From an uncultured Collinsella sp. (lineage in GTDB: Bacteria > Actinomycetota > Coriobacteriia > Coriobacteriales > Coriobacteriaceae), in contig CABUTP010000021.1 in NCBI GenBank assembly GCA_902494545.1, positions 1 to 12,849 of the forward strand: a stretch of 12,849 nucleotides of DNA, read 5' to 3'. The translations under genes and the position numbers were made by a program. The notes under the pieces were generated by a model. The model made no database searches, was not told the DNA's origin, and saw nothing but the letters and a program-made list of their open reading frames with translations. Positions 1-6,187 of the stretch are shown here, piece by piece (position 1 is the first letter of the stretch; each line of letters opens with the position of its first letter).

Positions 1-93
1 AAGCTCCCCCGCCGTGCAATTGCCCTCGCGCAGCAACTCCAAAATGCGCCGTCGCGTTGGATCGGCAAGCGCCTTAAAACCCTCTCCCGGCAT
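1..93 (-). CDS. ArsR/SdpR-type HTH transcriptional repressor, N-terminal part only
   Basis: The gene runs off the left edge of the window; 31 N-terminal residues are visible. They begin MPGEGFKALADPTRRRILEL and continue with LLREGNCTAGEL. The F-K-A-L-(A/S)-D-P-T-R-R-x-I-L-x-L-L pattern followed by a T-A-G-E-(L/I) turn is the start of the winged-helix domain of small ArsR-family repressors, and is closest to the SdpR autorepressor subgroup. The ATG is preceded by GAGGAGGT (97-104 on the complement) at good spacing, so the start is secure. In known SdpR families the repressor controls its own promoter and a downstream membrane protein of the SdpI type, which would lie outside this window to the left. 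The upstream operator and promoter at 128-165 fit autoregulation. The subfamily is inferred from the N-terminus alone; metal-sensing ArsR members remain possible. Confidence 0.8.
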   Translation of the reverse strand, partial: MPGEGFKALADPTRRRILELLREGNCTAGEL

Positions 94-127
94 AAGACCT
101 CCTCTCATCATCTCTCATGACGCGCAC

Positions 128-165
128 ACTATACTCGATATTTAGATGTTTGTCTAATTGTCTAA
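128..165 (-). promoter_or_regulatory. Promoter with overlapping repeated operator for the ArsR/SdpR-type gene
   Basis: Read on the minus strand, TAGACA (151-156) and TATAGT (128-133) are separated by exactly 17 bases and match sigma-70-type -35 and -10 boxes at 5/6 each. The -35 lies inside a perfect tandem of TTGTCTAA (plus strand, 150-157 and 158-165). A further inverted half-site TTAGA at 142-146 pairs with TCTAA at 153-157. A protein bound here would cover the -35 box, which suits an ArsR-type autorepressor. That the adjacent regulator binds here is inference. Confidence 0.6.
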
Positions 166-175
166 TCTTACACTC

Positions 176-211
176 AAAAAAATAGCCGCCCCCGCGTAAT
201 GCGAAGACGGC
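176..211 (-). terminator. Intrinsic terminator, minus strand
   Basis: The minus-strand RNA forms an 11-pair stem (201-211 with 185-195, including three G-U pairs) with a 5-nt loop, followed by UAUUUUUUU (184-176). On the plus strand the wobbles become A-C mismatches and no T run follows, so the element is oriented to the minus strand. It sits upstream of the ArsR-type promoter, so it cannot be that gene's own terminator. Confidence 0.6.
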
Positions 212-270
212 CACTTCTCACGCTACAAACGTGTTTGGGAGTTGGCCAACCCGCTGCAACGGGTGCCATC
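176..270 (-). ncRNA. Candidate small RNA, about 95 nt, between the divergent regulator and tcdA-like genes
   Basis: On the minus strand a promoter-like pair, TTGAAA (300-305) and TAAGAT (277-282), has a 17-base spacer, and a good intrinsic terminator ends at about 176. The predicted transcript starts near 270. It contains a CCCG/CGGG hairpin (about 251-264), the palindrome GTTGGCCAAC (241-250), a CACG/CGTG hairpin and the terminator. No known RNA family was recognised. An in-frame 31-codon stretch from the ATG at 269 also exists, but it lacks a Shine-Dalgarno site and reads through the terminator, so a non-coding product is more likely. The call rests only on the promoter and terminator match. 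Confidence 0.35.
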
Positions 271-342
271 TGCTTCATCTTATGCGAATCACTGCCTCAT
301 TTCAACAAGCCCCTAAGGCTCAAATGGAATCGCGATAATACC

Positions 343-348
343 TATAAT
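343..348 (+). promoter_or_regulatory. Possible -10 box for the tcdA-tatD unit
   Basis: A perfect TATAAT lies 45 bases before the chosen tcdA start. No convincing -35 box is present at 16-18 bases upstream, so promoter use is uncertain. The 94-392 interval otherwise holds the regulator promoter and the candidate small RNA, and no protein gene that I can support. Confidence 0.35.
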
Positions 349-381
349 GACGATAGCTAAAACACGATTCGCTTCCCCATC

Positions 382-386
382 GGAGG
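382..386 (+). promoter_or_regulatory. Ribosome binding site that selects the tcdA start
   Basis: GGAGG directly abuts the ATG at 387 with no spacer, but lies 6 bases before the ATG at 393. The second ATG is therefore the likely initiation codon. Confidence 0.7.
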
Positions 387-392
387 ATGTCT

Positions 393-1187
393 ATGACCGA
401 AACCGCTGCCGCTCCCGTCGAGACGCGCGATACTAAGCTCGAGATCATTATGGGGCGCGAGGCGCTCGACAAACTCGCCAACTCCACAGTGCTGGTGCTC
501 GGCTGCGGTGGCGTGGGCTCCAACTGCTGCGAGGCACTCGCCCGCGGCGGCATCGGTCATTTCGTCATTCTGGACAAGGACATCATCGCGCCCAGCAATA
601 TCAATCGCCAGGCCATCGCCTTCCACAGCACCGTCGGCAAGCGCAAGGTGGACGTGATGGAAGCCATGATCCACGACATCAATCCTGCTGCCACCGTCAT
701 CAAGCGTACCGAATACCTGTTGAGCGATAACATCGACGAGTTTTTCGCGAGCGTTTTGGAGCAGACGGGCGGCAAGCTCGACTACGTCGTCGACGCCATC
801 GACACCATCTCGGCCAAGCTCACCATTGCCAAATATGCTCAGGACCACGACATTCGTTTGGTTAGCTCCATGGGCGGGGCCAACAAACTCCATCCCGAGT
901 GCCTCCGCTTTGCCGACATTTTCGATACGGTACGTGACCCCATGAGCCGCATTATGCGCAAAGAATGTAAGAAGCGCGGAATCAAAAGCCTGCACGTGCT
1001 GTTTAGCTGCGAGGAATCGGTTAAGACACAGCCCCGCGACCCTTCCAACATCCACGAGCGTACCGAGTTGGGTACCGCCAGCTTTATGCCGCCCATCATG
1101 GGTCAGATGATTGCCGGCGAGGTTATCCGCCAGATCAGCGGGCGCGGCACCGAGCGCGTGCGCGCCGACGGCCAACGCCTGGACTAG
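393..1187 (+). CDS. tcdA: tRNA threonylcarbamoyladenosine dehydratase (TcdA/CsdL-type E1-like protein)
   Basis: A 264-aa ThiF/MoeB/HesA-type protein. TcdA enzymes use ATP to convert t6A37 of ANN-decoding tRNAs to its cyclic form, ct6A, in the cytoplasm. Visible motifs are the nucleotide-binding loop GCGGVG (residues 37-42), an acidic residue after strand 2 (ILDKD, 59-63), the adenylation motif NINRQ (69-73), and K83/K85 in the TVGKRK segment. The C-terminal GTASFMPPIMGQMIAGEVIR resembles the conserved TcdA segment. No rhodanese or ubiquitin-like partner is nearby, which argues against ThiF and MoeB. The start at 393 is preferred to 387 because of Shine-Dalgarno spacing. The tatD-like gene follows after 14 bases, suggesting co-transcription. 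Confidence 0.88.
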   Translation: MTETAAAPVETRDTKLEIIMGREALDKLANSTVLVLGCGGVGSNCCEALARGGIGHFVILDKDIIAPSNINRQAIAFHSTVGKRKVDVMEAMIHDINPAATVIKRTEYLLSDNIDEFFASVLEQTGGKLDYVVDAIDTISAKLTIAKYAQDHDIRLVSSMGGANKLHPECLRFADIFDTVRDPMSRIMRKECKKRGIKSLHVLFSCEESVKTQPRDPSNIHERTELGTASFMPPIMGQMIAGEVIRQISGRGTERVRADGQRLD

Positions 1188-1201
1188 CAGGATGTCCTGC
1201 G

Positions 1202-1984
1202 ATGGAACCGCGATTCTTTGACACGCATTGTCACCTTGATTTGATGCTCAGCCCCGATGCTGCAGCCAGTGAGTCGGCGGCGTTGGGTCTGGGGCTCTTT
1301 GACTGCGGGGTCGACCCACGCGACTTCGCGGCGGCAAAAAAGCGGGCCAGCCGCTACCCAAACTTTATCGCGGGCGTCGGCCTCCATCCCTGGTGGATCG
1401 CCGATGGTCGATGCGGTCCTGCCGAAGTCAATCTGCTTTGCGAAGTTGCTGCCCAAGAGCGCTACATCGGCGAGGTGGGACTCGACTTTTCCGCGCGCTT
1501 TGCCGGAAGCGAACCGCTACAAATACAGGCATTTGACCGGCTCTGCGACACACTCGTGCAGCGTTCTCTTGCCGGGCGCGTGATATCAATTCACGCCGTT
1601 CGTTCGGCAGGAACCGTACTGGACGCCCTCGAATCGCACGGATTACTCATCCCAAACCCCGACTCCCCCGTTATCATCTTCCACTGGTTTAGCGGTACTT
1701 CGGACGAACTCGTCCGCGCGCGTAATGCGGGCTGCTATTTTTCCGTCAACGAACGCATGCTCGCGTCTAAACGAGGGCGCGAATACGTACGACAGATTCC
1801 ACTCGACCGTTTACTGCTCGAGACCGATGCACCGGCGGAGGCAAACACAGAAACAAGCGCGCGGTCGCTCATCAGATCGCTCACATGGACCTCAGAACGC
1901 ATCGCCTCACTCAAAAACTGTGCCGCAAAGCACATCGAGTCGGCAGTTTTGGCAAATTCACGCTCTGTTTTTGGCCTTCGCTAA
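1202..1984 (+). CDS. TatD-family metal-dependent DNase/hydrolase
   Basis: A 260-aa TIM-barrel hydrolase of the TatD family, of typical length. The metal ligands are all visible: H9 and H11 in DTHCHLD, E91 in GEVGLDF, H131 in SIHAV, H161 in FHWFSG, and D209 in ETDAP. GLHPWW (61-65) is also conserved. Family members are cytoplasmic divalent-metal-dependent nucleases, with reported 3'-5' exonuclease activity or a role in DNA repair or degradation; some have other hydrolytic roles. AGGA at 1189-1192 serves as a weak ribosome site. The gene follows tcdA closely and probably shares its transcript. No accompanying qatA/B/C-type genes are present, so a link to Qat defence is not supported. No clear terminator follows; a repeat element begins 5 bases after the stop codon. 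Confidence 0.88.
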   Translation: MEPRFFDTHCHLDLMLSPDAAASESAALGLGLFDCGVDPRDFAAAKKRASRYPNFIAGVGLHPWWIADGRCGPAEVNLLCEVAAQERYIGEVGLDFSARFAGSEPLQIQAFDRLCDTLVQRSLAGRVISIHAVRSAGTVLDALESHGLLIPNPDSPVIIFHWFSGTSDELVRARNAGCYFSVNERMLASKRGREYVRQIPLDRLLLETDAPAEANTETSARSLIRSLTWTSERIASLKNCAAKHIESAVLANSRSVFGLR

Positions 1985-1989
1985 GCTCG

Positions 1990-2207
1990 GTGTGCAAAAA
2001 ATGCCAAATATGAGTACTGTTGCAAATCTAGTCACATTATTTACGGCAAAATAACATCTTGATAATGCACAACTGTTCATTATCAAGATGCTTAAATCAT
2101 TTTTAGCAGGTTTTAATCGCTCGCAGACACCCAACTAGGCTCTCAAAAGCTTGATTTCGCTGTTACCAAATTAGTGACAGTACTCATATTTGGCATTTTT
2201 TGCCCAC
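1990..2207. mobile_element. MITE-like element with long terminal inverted repeats
   Basis: Positions 1994-2020 and 2177-2203 are perfect 27-bp inverted repeats. The match extends outward to 1990 and 2207 with one mismatch (30 of 31). The inner flanks continue to match imperfectly. The ~218-bp interior is AT-rich against GC-rich surroundings, has no credible gene, and carries a second perfect 13-bp hairpin (2055-2067 with 2078-2090). It lies between convergent genes. Length, inverted ends and lack of coding capacity resemble a MITE or a large intergenic palindrome. No clear target-site duplication was found, so mobility is inferred. Confidence 0.55.
2055..2090. repeat. Perfect 13-bp inverted repeat with 10-nt loop
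   Basis: CATCTTGATAATG (2055-2067) pairs perfectly with CATTATCAAGATG (2078-2090). It lies inside the MITE-like element. It is AT-rich and lacks a clean U tract on the plus strand; on the minus strand it is followed by TTATTTTG, so weak termination there is possible. Confidence 0.7.
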
Positions 2208-2253
2208 GGGGTCCCGGGGAGGCGACAATTCGACTCACCGGGACTGCTCTCAC

Positions 2254-3117
2254 CTATTCGGAAATCGGCGCTCCATGGCCCCAGGAGCCTTCCATGCCGC
2301 ATACGGTCGAAGCAAACCCCGCCGCAAAGTCGAGTGCGCGCTCGATGGCCTCAGCACCATCCTCGCCACGCTTGGCGGAATCGAGATAGCACATCAGGAA
2401 CGAAGTCAGGAACGAGTCGCCCGCACCCATGGTGTCCTTCATATCTGCCACGGGCTTGGCATGCTGCCGATAGTAATGCCCGCCGTCATAGGCAATGCAG
2501 CCCTCGGCGCCAGCCGTTGCGGACACAAAACATGGGCCCAGGCTCTTCACCCAGGCAAGGCGCTCGCGAATCTCATCCTCGCTCGCAGCGTCCGCAGCAC
2601 TCAGGAAAGCATAGTCGACAAAGGGAGCGATTTGCTCGTAGTACTCGTCGGTCGAATCGTCCGAGAAGTCAAACGAAACCGTGATGCCCGCAGCCTTCAA
2701 CTTGGGAAGTTCACGCTCGGTAAAGCAATAGTTGCCCGAATGAACCACATCGAACTGCTTCATGTACGAAAGGTCAAAGCGATCGAGGACATAGCGCGCA
2801 TCGCCACGGATACCGCCCTCGTTGGAGCCAAGGAAGACACGATCACCATCAACCACAGTAACGCGTGCCGCACCGTTCTCGCCGATGAGCTGTTTGCATT
2901 TGGCAAGCTCAACGTCCTCATCCTCAAGACTCGCAATCACATGCTCAGCAGCAGCATCATTACCAAAGATGCCCATATACGCGGAGCGCGCGGCTCCGCA
3001 TTTCTTGGCATATACGGCAAAGTTCACCGCATTGCCACCCGGATACATTGTGTGAATATGCTCATAGCAGTCGACGACGTTGTCGCCAAATCCCAGTGCG
3101 CTTACGTTAAACGCCAT
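2254..3117 (-). CDS. PfkB-family sugar kinase, FrlD-like (probable fructoselysine 6-kinase)
   Basis: A 287-aa ribokinase/PfkB-fold protein. Features shared with the E. coli fructoselysine 6-kinase FrlD are an N-terminal FGDNVVDCY (residues 10-18), the substrate-site motif PGGNAVNFAVY (26-36), DRVFLGSNEGG, SFDFSD, and the C-terminal signature DTMGAGDSF (228-236) with catalytic base D234. FrlD phosphorylates fructoselysine, an Amadori product in heated food, at position 6. The chain is about 25 residues longer than E. coli FrlD. GAGGAG (3125-3130 on the complement) lies 7 bases before the ATG. The gene is second in a minus-strand pair with the HAD gene, 62 bases apart. No FrlB-like deglycase or transporter is visible, so the exact substrate is uncertain and another ketose or ketosamine is possible. 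PfkB membership is firm. Confidence 0.78.
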   Translation of the reverse strand: MAFNVSALGFGDNVVDCYEHIHTMYPGGNAVNFAVYAKKCGAARSAYMGIFGNDAAAEHVIASLEDEDVELAKCKQLIGENGAARVTVVDGDRVFLGSNEGGIRGDARYVLDRFDLSYMKQFDVVHSGNYCFTERELPKLKAAGITVSFDFSDDSTDEYYEQIAPFVDYAFLSAADAASEDEIRERLAWVKSLGPCFVSATAGAEGCIAYDGGHYYRQHAKPVADMKDTMGAGDSFLTSFLMCYLDSAKRGEDGAEAIERALDFAAGFASTVCGMEGSWGHGAPISE

Positions 3118-3179
3118 GACGCCGCTCCTCTCTCTTATGCCAACGGAACCACTGTTGCGACAGCAGTACCGCCCAGGAT

Positions 3180-3839
3180 CTACGCGAGTTCCAGCAGCTC
3201 CGGCAGCTGGTCGATAATCTTGTCCGCGGCATCCTGGCTAAAGCCAAAGCGTTCCTCGCGCTTGGCAATAACTGTCAGGCCGGCTCGCTTGCCGGCAGTG
3301 ATGCCAGGCACCGAATCCTCAACGCAGCAGCAGCGATTCGCGGGCAGCCCCAGCAGGTCCAGCGCATGCAGGTAGATGTCGGGCTCGGGCTTGCTCTCCT
3401 TAAACTGCTCGCCGCTCACCACATACTCAAAGGCATCCGACAGCCCGCACGCATTGAGCACTTCCTCGATGCTATCCATCGGAGACGAGCTAGCAAGCGC
3501 CACGCGAACGCCACGGCGCGGCAGCTCTCGAATCGTATCCACGGCGCCTGGGTTAATCAAAGCCTGATAGTCGCGCGGACGCTTATGCGCCCACTCGTCC
3601 CAACGGGCCAACGCTTCCTCGCCAGTAAAATGCCCCTTACCGGCGCGCTCAAACCAATCGACCAGCATATGCAGGAAGAACTGATGCGAGGTACCGACCT
3701 GCCCATTCAACTCCTCTTGAGTCAGATTAAGCCCAAGCTCCTTGGCAAACGCGGCAGTCTCGCCCAGGTAGTAATACTCGGTATCGACAATCACGCCGTC
3801 CATGTCAAAGATAACGGCGTCGAACGGAAATGCGGACAC
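3180..3839 (-). CDS. HAD-superfamily phosphatase/phosphomutase, beta-phosphoglucomutase-like
   Basis: A 219-aa HAD hydrolase of the helical-cap (PGMB-like) subfamily. Motif I is FDMDGVIVDTE (11-21), with nucleophile D12 and acid/base D14. Motif II is ASSS (116-119), motif III is the lysine in ESKPEPDIY (K150), and motif IV is VEDSVPGI (173-180). Members dephosphorylate or isomerise small sugar phosphates in the cytoplasm; a beta-phosphoglucomutase and a general sugar phosphatase cannot be told apart from sequence alone. The start is GTG at 3839 with AGGGGGGT (3843-3850) only 3 bases away. The next Met lies inside the active-site motif, so GTG is favoured. The gene is first in a pair with the FrlD-like kinase, suggesting a shared sugar-phosphate pathway. 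Confidence 0.82.
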   Translation of the reverse strand: MSAFPFDAVIFDMDGVIVDTEYYYLGETAAFAKELGLNLTQEELNGQVGTSHQFFLHMLVDWFERAGKGHFTGEEALARWDEWAHKRPRDYQALINPGAVDTIRELPRRGVRVALASSSPMDSIEEVLNACGLSDAFEYVVSGEQFKESKPEPDIYLHALDLLGLPANRCCCVEDSVPGITAGKRAGLTVIAKREERFGFSQDAADKIIDQLPELLELA

Positions 3840-3850
3840 GGCACCCCCCT

Positions 3851-3879
3851 AACAAAAGGGCACCTGTAAGCAGGCGCCC
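3851..3879 (-). terminator. Intrinsic terminator of the Cof-type HAD gene
   Basis: On the minus strand GGGCGCCTG (3871-3879), loop CTTA and CAGGTGCCC (3858-3866) form a 9-pair stem with one G-U pair, followed by TTTTGTT. It lies 23 bases after the Cof-type stop codon and just before the next HAD start, separating the two genes. Read-through or a promoter close by must feed the downstream pair. Confidence 0.75.
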
Positions 3880-3901
3880 GAACCATGCATTATCGGCGAT
3901 T

Positions 3902-4744
3902 CTAACCCAGCAGCTTATCCAGCGCCACCGCAATACCGTCTTCGTTGTTATTGGCGGTCACCATCTGGGCCACAGCCTTAACCTCATCGACGGCGTTGCC
4001 CATGGCAACACCGGTGCCGGCCCACTCAATCATGGACTTGTCGTTCTGGCCGTCGCCAAACGATACGACCTCACTGGCATCGATGCCGAGCTTGGGCAGG
4101 GCACCCTCGAGCGCACGGGCCTTGTCGATACCGGGCGCCGTGTACTCAAAGTACCAGTCAGCCGTAAACATGCCCGAAAGCGTCTGCTTAAAGGGCGCAT
4201 ACATCTCCTCGTGATGCGCTTGCAGATAGGCCGGGTCGCCCGCAGTGAGCAGCTTGTCCACGGGATAAGCATCAGCGACCTCATGCAGGCTCTCCACCTC
4301 GCGAATCTTAAGATCGCACGCGTCGCGCTCATACTTGACGATATTCTTCTGCGAGCCGTCAGGCAGCGTGATCATGCAATGGTACGAGTCCTCGACGTGC
4401 AAATCGCGACCGAGCGAAATCATAGGGATCACGTCAAAATTACGCAGGTGATCAATCAGGCGATGCAATTCGTCGGCAGGCATAGCCTGATCGAACAGCA
4501 CCTCGTCGGTCTGGGCATCGACGACGTGAGCGCCGTTAAAGGCCACCAGCAGACCGTCATGGTTTTGAAGGTCGAGCTCCTGCGCCAAGGCGTGCAGCCC
4601 CCATGCGGGACGGCCCGAAGCCAAAATGAGCTTAATGCCCGACTCCTGCGCCGCGAGCAGCTTCTCGCGCGTACGCGGGCTAATCACTTTCTGGTCGTTG
4701 GTGAGCGTACCGTCGATATCCATCGCGATGGCTTTGATTGCCAT
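3902..4744 (-). CDS. Cof-type HAD-IIB family phosphatase
   Basis: A 280-aa HAD phosphatase of the Cof/YidA group. Motif I is MDIDGTL (8-14), with D9 as nucleophile and D11 as acid/base. Motif II is ASGRP (42-46), motif III is around K208 (GIDKARAL), and motif IV is FGDGQND (229-235), with D231 and D235 binding magnesium. The ~100-residue insert between motifs II and III is the C2-type cap that selects substrate. Such enzymes are cytoplasmic and act on sugar phosphates, flavin precursors or other phosphorylated metabolites; the substrate cannot be read from sequence. AGGAGG (4750-4755 on the complement) lies 5 bases before the ATG. The gene appears monocistronic, with its own terminator directly downstream. 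Confidence 0.85.
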   Translation of the reverse strand: MAIKAIAMDIDGTLTNDQKVISPRTREKLLAAQESGIKLILASGRPAWGLHALAQELDLQNHDGLLVAFNGAHVVDAQTDEVLFDQAMPADELHRLIDHLRNFDVIPMISLGRDLHVEDSYHCMITLPDGSQKNIVKYERDACDLKIREVESLHEVADAYPVDKLLTAGDPAYLQAHHEEMYAPFKQTLSGMFTADWYFEYTAPGIDKARALEGALPKLGIDASEVVSFGDGQNDKSMIEWAGTGVAMGNAVDEVKAVAQMVTANNNEDGIAVALDKLLG

Positions 4745-4894
4745 ATATGCCTCCTTGCATCTTTTTATCGCGCACTATCTTATCCGAGCCGGGGCACGTT
4801 CGCACAGCACGCGTATGACGGTTGCAAAACCACCCCATTTGAAACAAACGCAAAAAAGTACTTGCAAAGACGCGTTCCGACATATAAGTTGATA

Positions 4895-4916
4895 AAAGAC
4901 CGCCGTTGCGGTTTTA
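4895..4916. terminator. Weak hairpin with flanking A and T runs, possible attenuator
   Basis: ACCGC (4899-4903), loop CGTT and GCGGT (4908-4912) are followed by TTT on the plus strand and by CTTTTAT on the minus strand. The stem is only 5 bp. It sits directly after a possible -10 box at 4883-4888, so it could act as an early terminator in the leader of the downstream three-gene unit. Confidence 0.3.
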
Positions 4917-5150
4917 AGTAGATCGAGCATATGAAATTTCAGTTTTTAGCGTGTAAGAGAAAGAAGATCGGCAAAGTACAACCCCAAACGCAATGACAAC
5001 TTAATGAGGTAACTGCCACATGTGAGGCGCCCAGGGCATTGCTGTCTCGATTTTGAGTACGATGCCTTCCGCCTTGCATGGGCCGTTCCATCCCGCCCCT
5101 GCAGCAACTGCCTCACGGGCTCATTGAAAACCGCATAGCACCCCAACGCC

Positions 5151-5200
5151 AGCACATCACCCACGGCAAGCACATCACTCACGACAACCAACACATCAAC
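5151..5200 (+). repeat. C/A-rich leader with degenerate tandem repeat
   Basis: AGCACATCACCCACGGC (5151-5167) recurs as AGCACATCACTCACGAC (5169-5185), 15 of 17 identical at an 18-base period. A third, shorter CACATCA follows at 5192. The tract continues C/A-rich to the ribosome site at 5225. Being poor in G and T, it should be unstructured as RNA. Confidence 0.55.
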
Positions 5201-5224
5201 AAACAGCACGAACATCAACCGATT

Positions 5225-5228
5225 GGAG
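5225..5228 (+). promoter_or_regulatory. Ribosome binding site deciding the start at 5234
   Basis: GGAG lies 5 bases before the ATG at 5234. The open frame extends upstream to an ATG at 5078, but that codon has no Shine-Dalgarno site and the extension is low-complexity and His-rich. Confidence 0.65.
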
Positions 5229-5233
5229 AAGCT

Positions 5234-6124
5234 ATGACAAATCACCACGCTGAAAACGGCGATAAGAAAAGCATTCTGGATGCCCGCATTGAGCGAGCAT
5301 ATGCAAACGAATATGACGCCGCCTTTGCCGCCGCGACCATCAAGAACTACGCGTCGCTACCGCTCGCGACGATCTTGGCCGACCACCCTCAACTGCTGAA
5401 GCGCTGCACAAAGATCATGGGCGACCCCGACATTCGCAAGCTGACAGACCCCTATGCCCCAAAACGCGACAACGATTCGTACGTTCTTACCGTAGGCTGC
5501 CTAGCCCATATGCTTACGGCGCTCGACACGAAACTCAAGCTCGAATGGGAACCCGACGATCGTCATGAACTCGAAAGCAAGCGGAACACCCTGCGCACCG
5601 CACTGTTCCTTCCGTTGGACGGCCTCAAGCGCTGCAACGTCGAGCTCAATACACAGGCGCGACAAAAGCCCGGGACCACGGGGCAGAAAACTCCAAGACC
5701 CCATGCGGCCATCGTCGACCGCAACCGATATAACCGCATGACCGCGCACTTTTCTGCCGAGGGAGCAGCCATAAGGACGCTGATCGACCTGCTGTGCCTC
5801 CTGAGCATCAACGAGCTATTTGAGGGCTATCTCGCCCTTGTTCCCGCGACGGCACCCAAGTCGGTAACAAAGATCATCGAGACCTGCAGACGCCAGTTTG
5901 AGCGCCATCGCAATGGCAGCGAGATGAACGCCAGCATCGCGCAGTACTACGCGGCTCATTACAAAAATGACGGATGTGCCCCTGTCGAGCATCAGCTGCG
6001 GCTCGCCTACACCACGCCCGTCGCAACGCTCCATCGCTTTGGAGCCCTTGGCGCTTGCGAGCCGCACGGACAGGCAGCCTGCCCCACAACCGAGCTCGAT
6101 CTCAGGCTCGGACGAACCCTGTAG
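5234..6124 (+). CDS. Unrecognised 296-aa protein, first gene of the ClpP-VirD4-like unit
   Basis: I do not recognise a family. The protein begins MTNHHAENGDKKSILDARIE. It has no signal peptide and no convincing membrane helix; the most hydrophobic stretch (near RTLIDLLCLLSINELFEGY) is short and interrupted by charges. The sequence is mostly charged, helix-like and cytoplasmic in character, with a basic Pro/Thr/Lys-rich segment in the middle (ARQKPGTTGQKTPRP) and several scattered cysteines without a zinc-finger spacing. The clpP-like gene follows after 63 bases with no terminator and the same orientation, so one transcript is likely. Its conserved position relative to the protease and ATPase genes could make it a substrate, adaptor or regulator of them, but that is inference from position only. 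Confidence 0.7.
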   Translation: MTNHHAENGDKKSILDARIERAYANEYDAAFAAATIKNYASLPLATILADHPQLLKRCTKIMGDPDIRKLTDPYAPKRDNDSYVLTVGCLAHMLTALDTKLKLEWEPDDRHELESKRNTLRTALFLPLDGLKRCNVELNTQARQKPGTTGQKTPRPHAAIVDRNRYNRMTAHFSAEGAAIRTLIDLLCLLSINELFEGYLALVPATAPKSVTKIIETCRRQFERHRNGSEMNASIAQYYAAHYKNDGCAPVEHQLRLAYTTPVATLHRFGALGACEPHGQAACPTTELDLRLGRTL

Positions 6125-6145
6125 CCCGCCAGCCCCTCCGCGGGC
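6124..6145 (+). other. GC stem-loop between the first and second genes of the unit
   Basis: GCCCGC (6124-6129) pairs with GCGGGC (6140-6145) around a 10-nt loop, starting at the last base of the stop codon. No U tract follows, so it is more likely an mRNA stability or processing element than a terminator. The following C/A-rich bases resemble the leader of the first gene. Confidence 0.35.
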
Positions 6146-6187
6146 AACAATCCTATTCCACAACACAACCAACAGAAAGGAGTCCTC

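Larger units (their letters stand above)
4745..5233. other. Long intergenic region between divergent genes
   Basis: This 489-base stretch separates the Cof-type gene (minus) from the unrecognised 296-aa gene (plus). It holds no protein gene I can support. Its left half is AT-rich and includes a possible plus-strand promoter, TTGCAA (4862-4867) and TATAAG (4883-4888), with a short 15-base spacer. A small hairpin with T runs on both sides follows (4895-4916). Its last 80 bases are a G- and T-poor, C/A-rich leader with a tandem repeat. Confidence 0.6.

Noticed and set aside
357..1175. Open frame of 272 codons on the minus strand
   Set aside because: It is antisense to the tcdA-like gene, shows no recognisable motif and has no ribosome site.
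1202..1984. TatD-like gene as part of a Qat-type defence system
   Set aside because: No QatA ATPase, QatB or QueC-like gene is adjacent; the neighbour is a tRNA-modification gene.
2211..2244. GTCCCGG/CCGGGAC inverted repeat after the FrlD-like gene
   Set aside because: It has a 7-bp stem with a 20-nt loop and no T tract on either strand, so it is not a convincing terminator.
2200..3375. Open frame of 391 codons on the plus strand
   Set aside because: It is antisense to the FrlD-like kinase and part of the HAD gene, and has no family motif.
3830..4921. Open frame of 363 codons on the plus strand
   Set aside because: It is antisense to the Cof-type HAD gene, which carries all four HAD motifs.
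4931..4996. Possible 21-aa leader peptide starting MKFQFLACKRKK
   Set aside because: No clear ribosome site and no run of a regulatory amino acid; too short to support without expression data.
5078..5233. Upstream extension of the 296-aa gene to an ATG at 5078
   Set aside because: There is no ribosome site at 5078, the added residues are low-complexity His-rich, and a good site precedes 5234.
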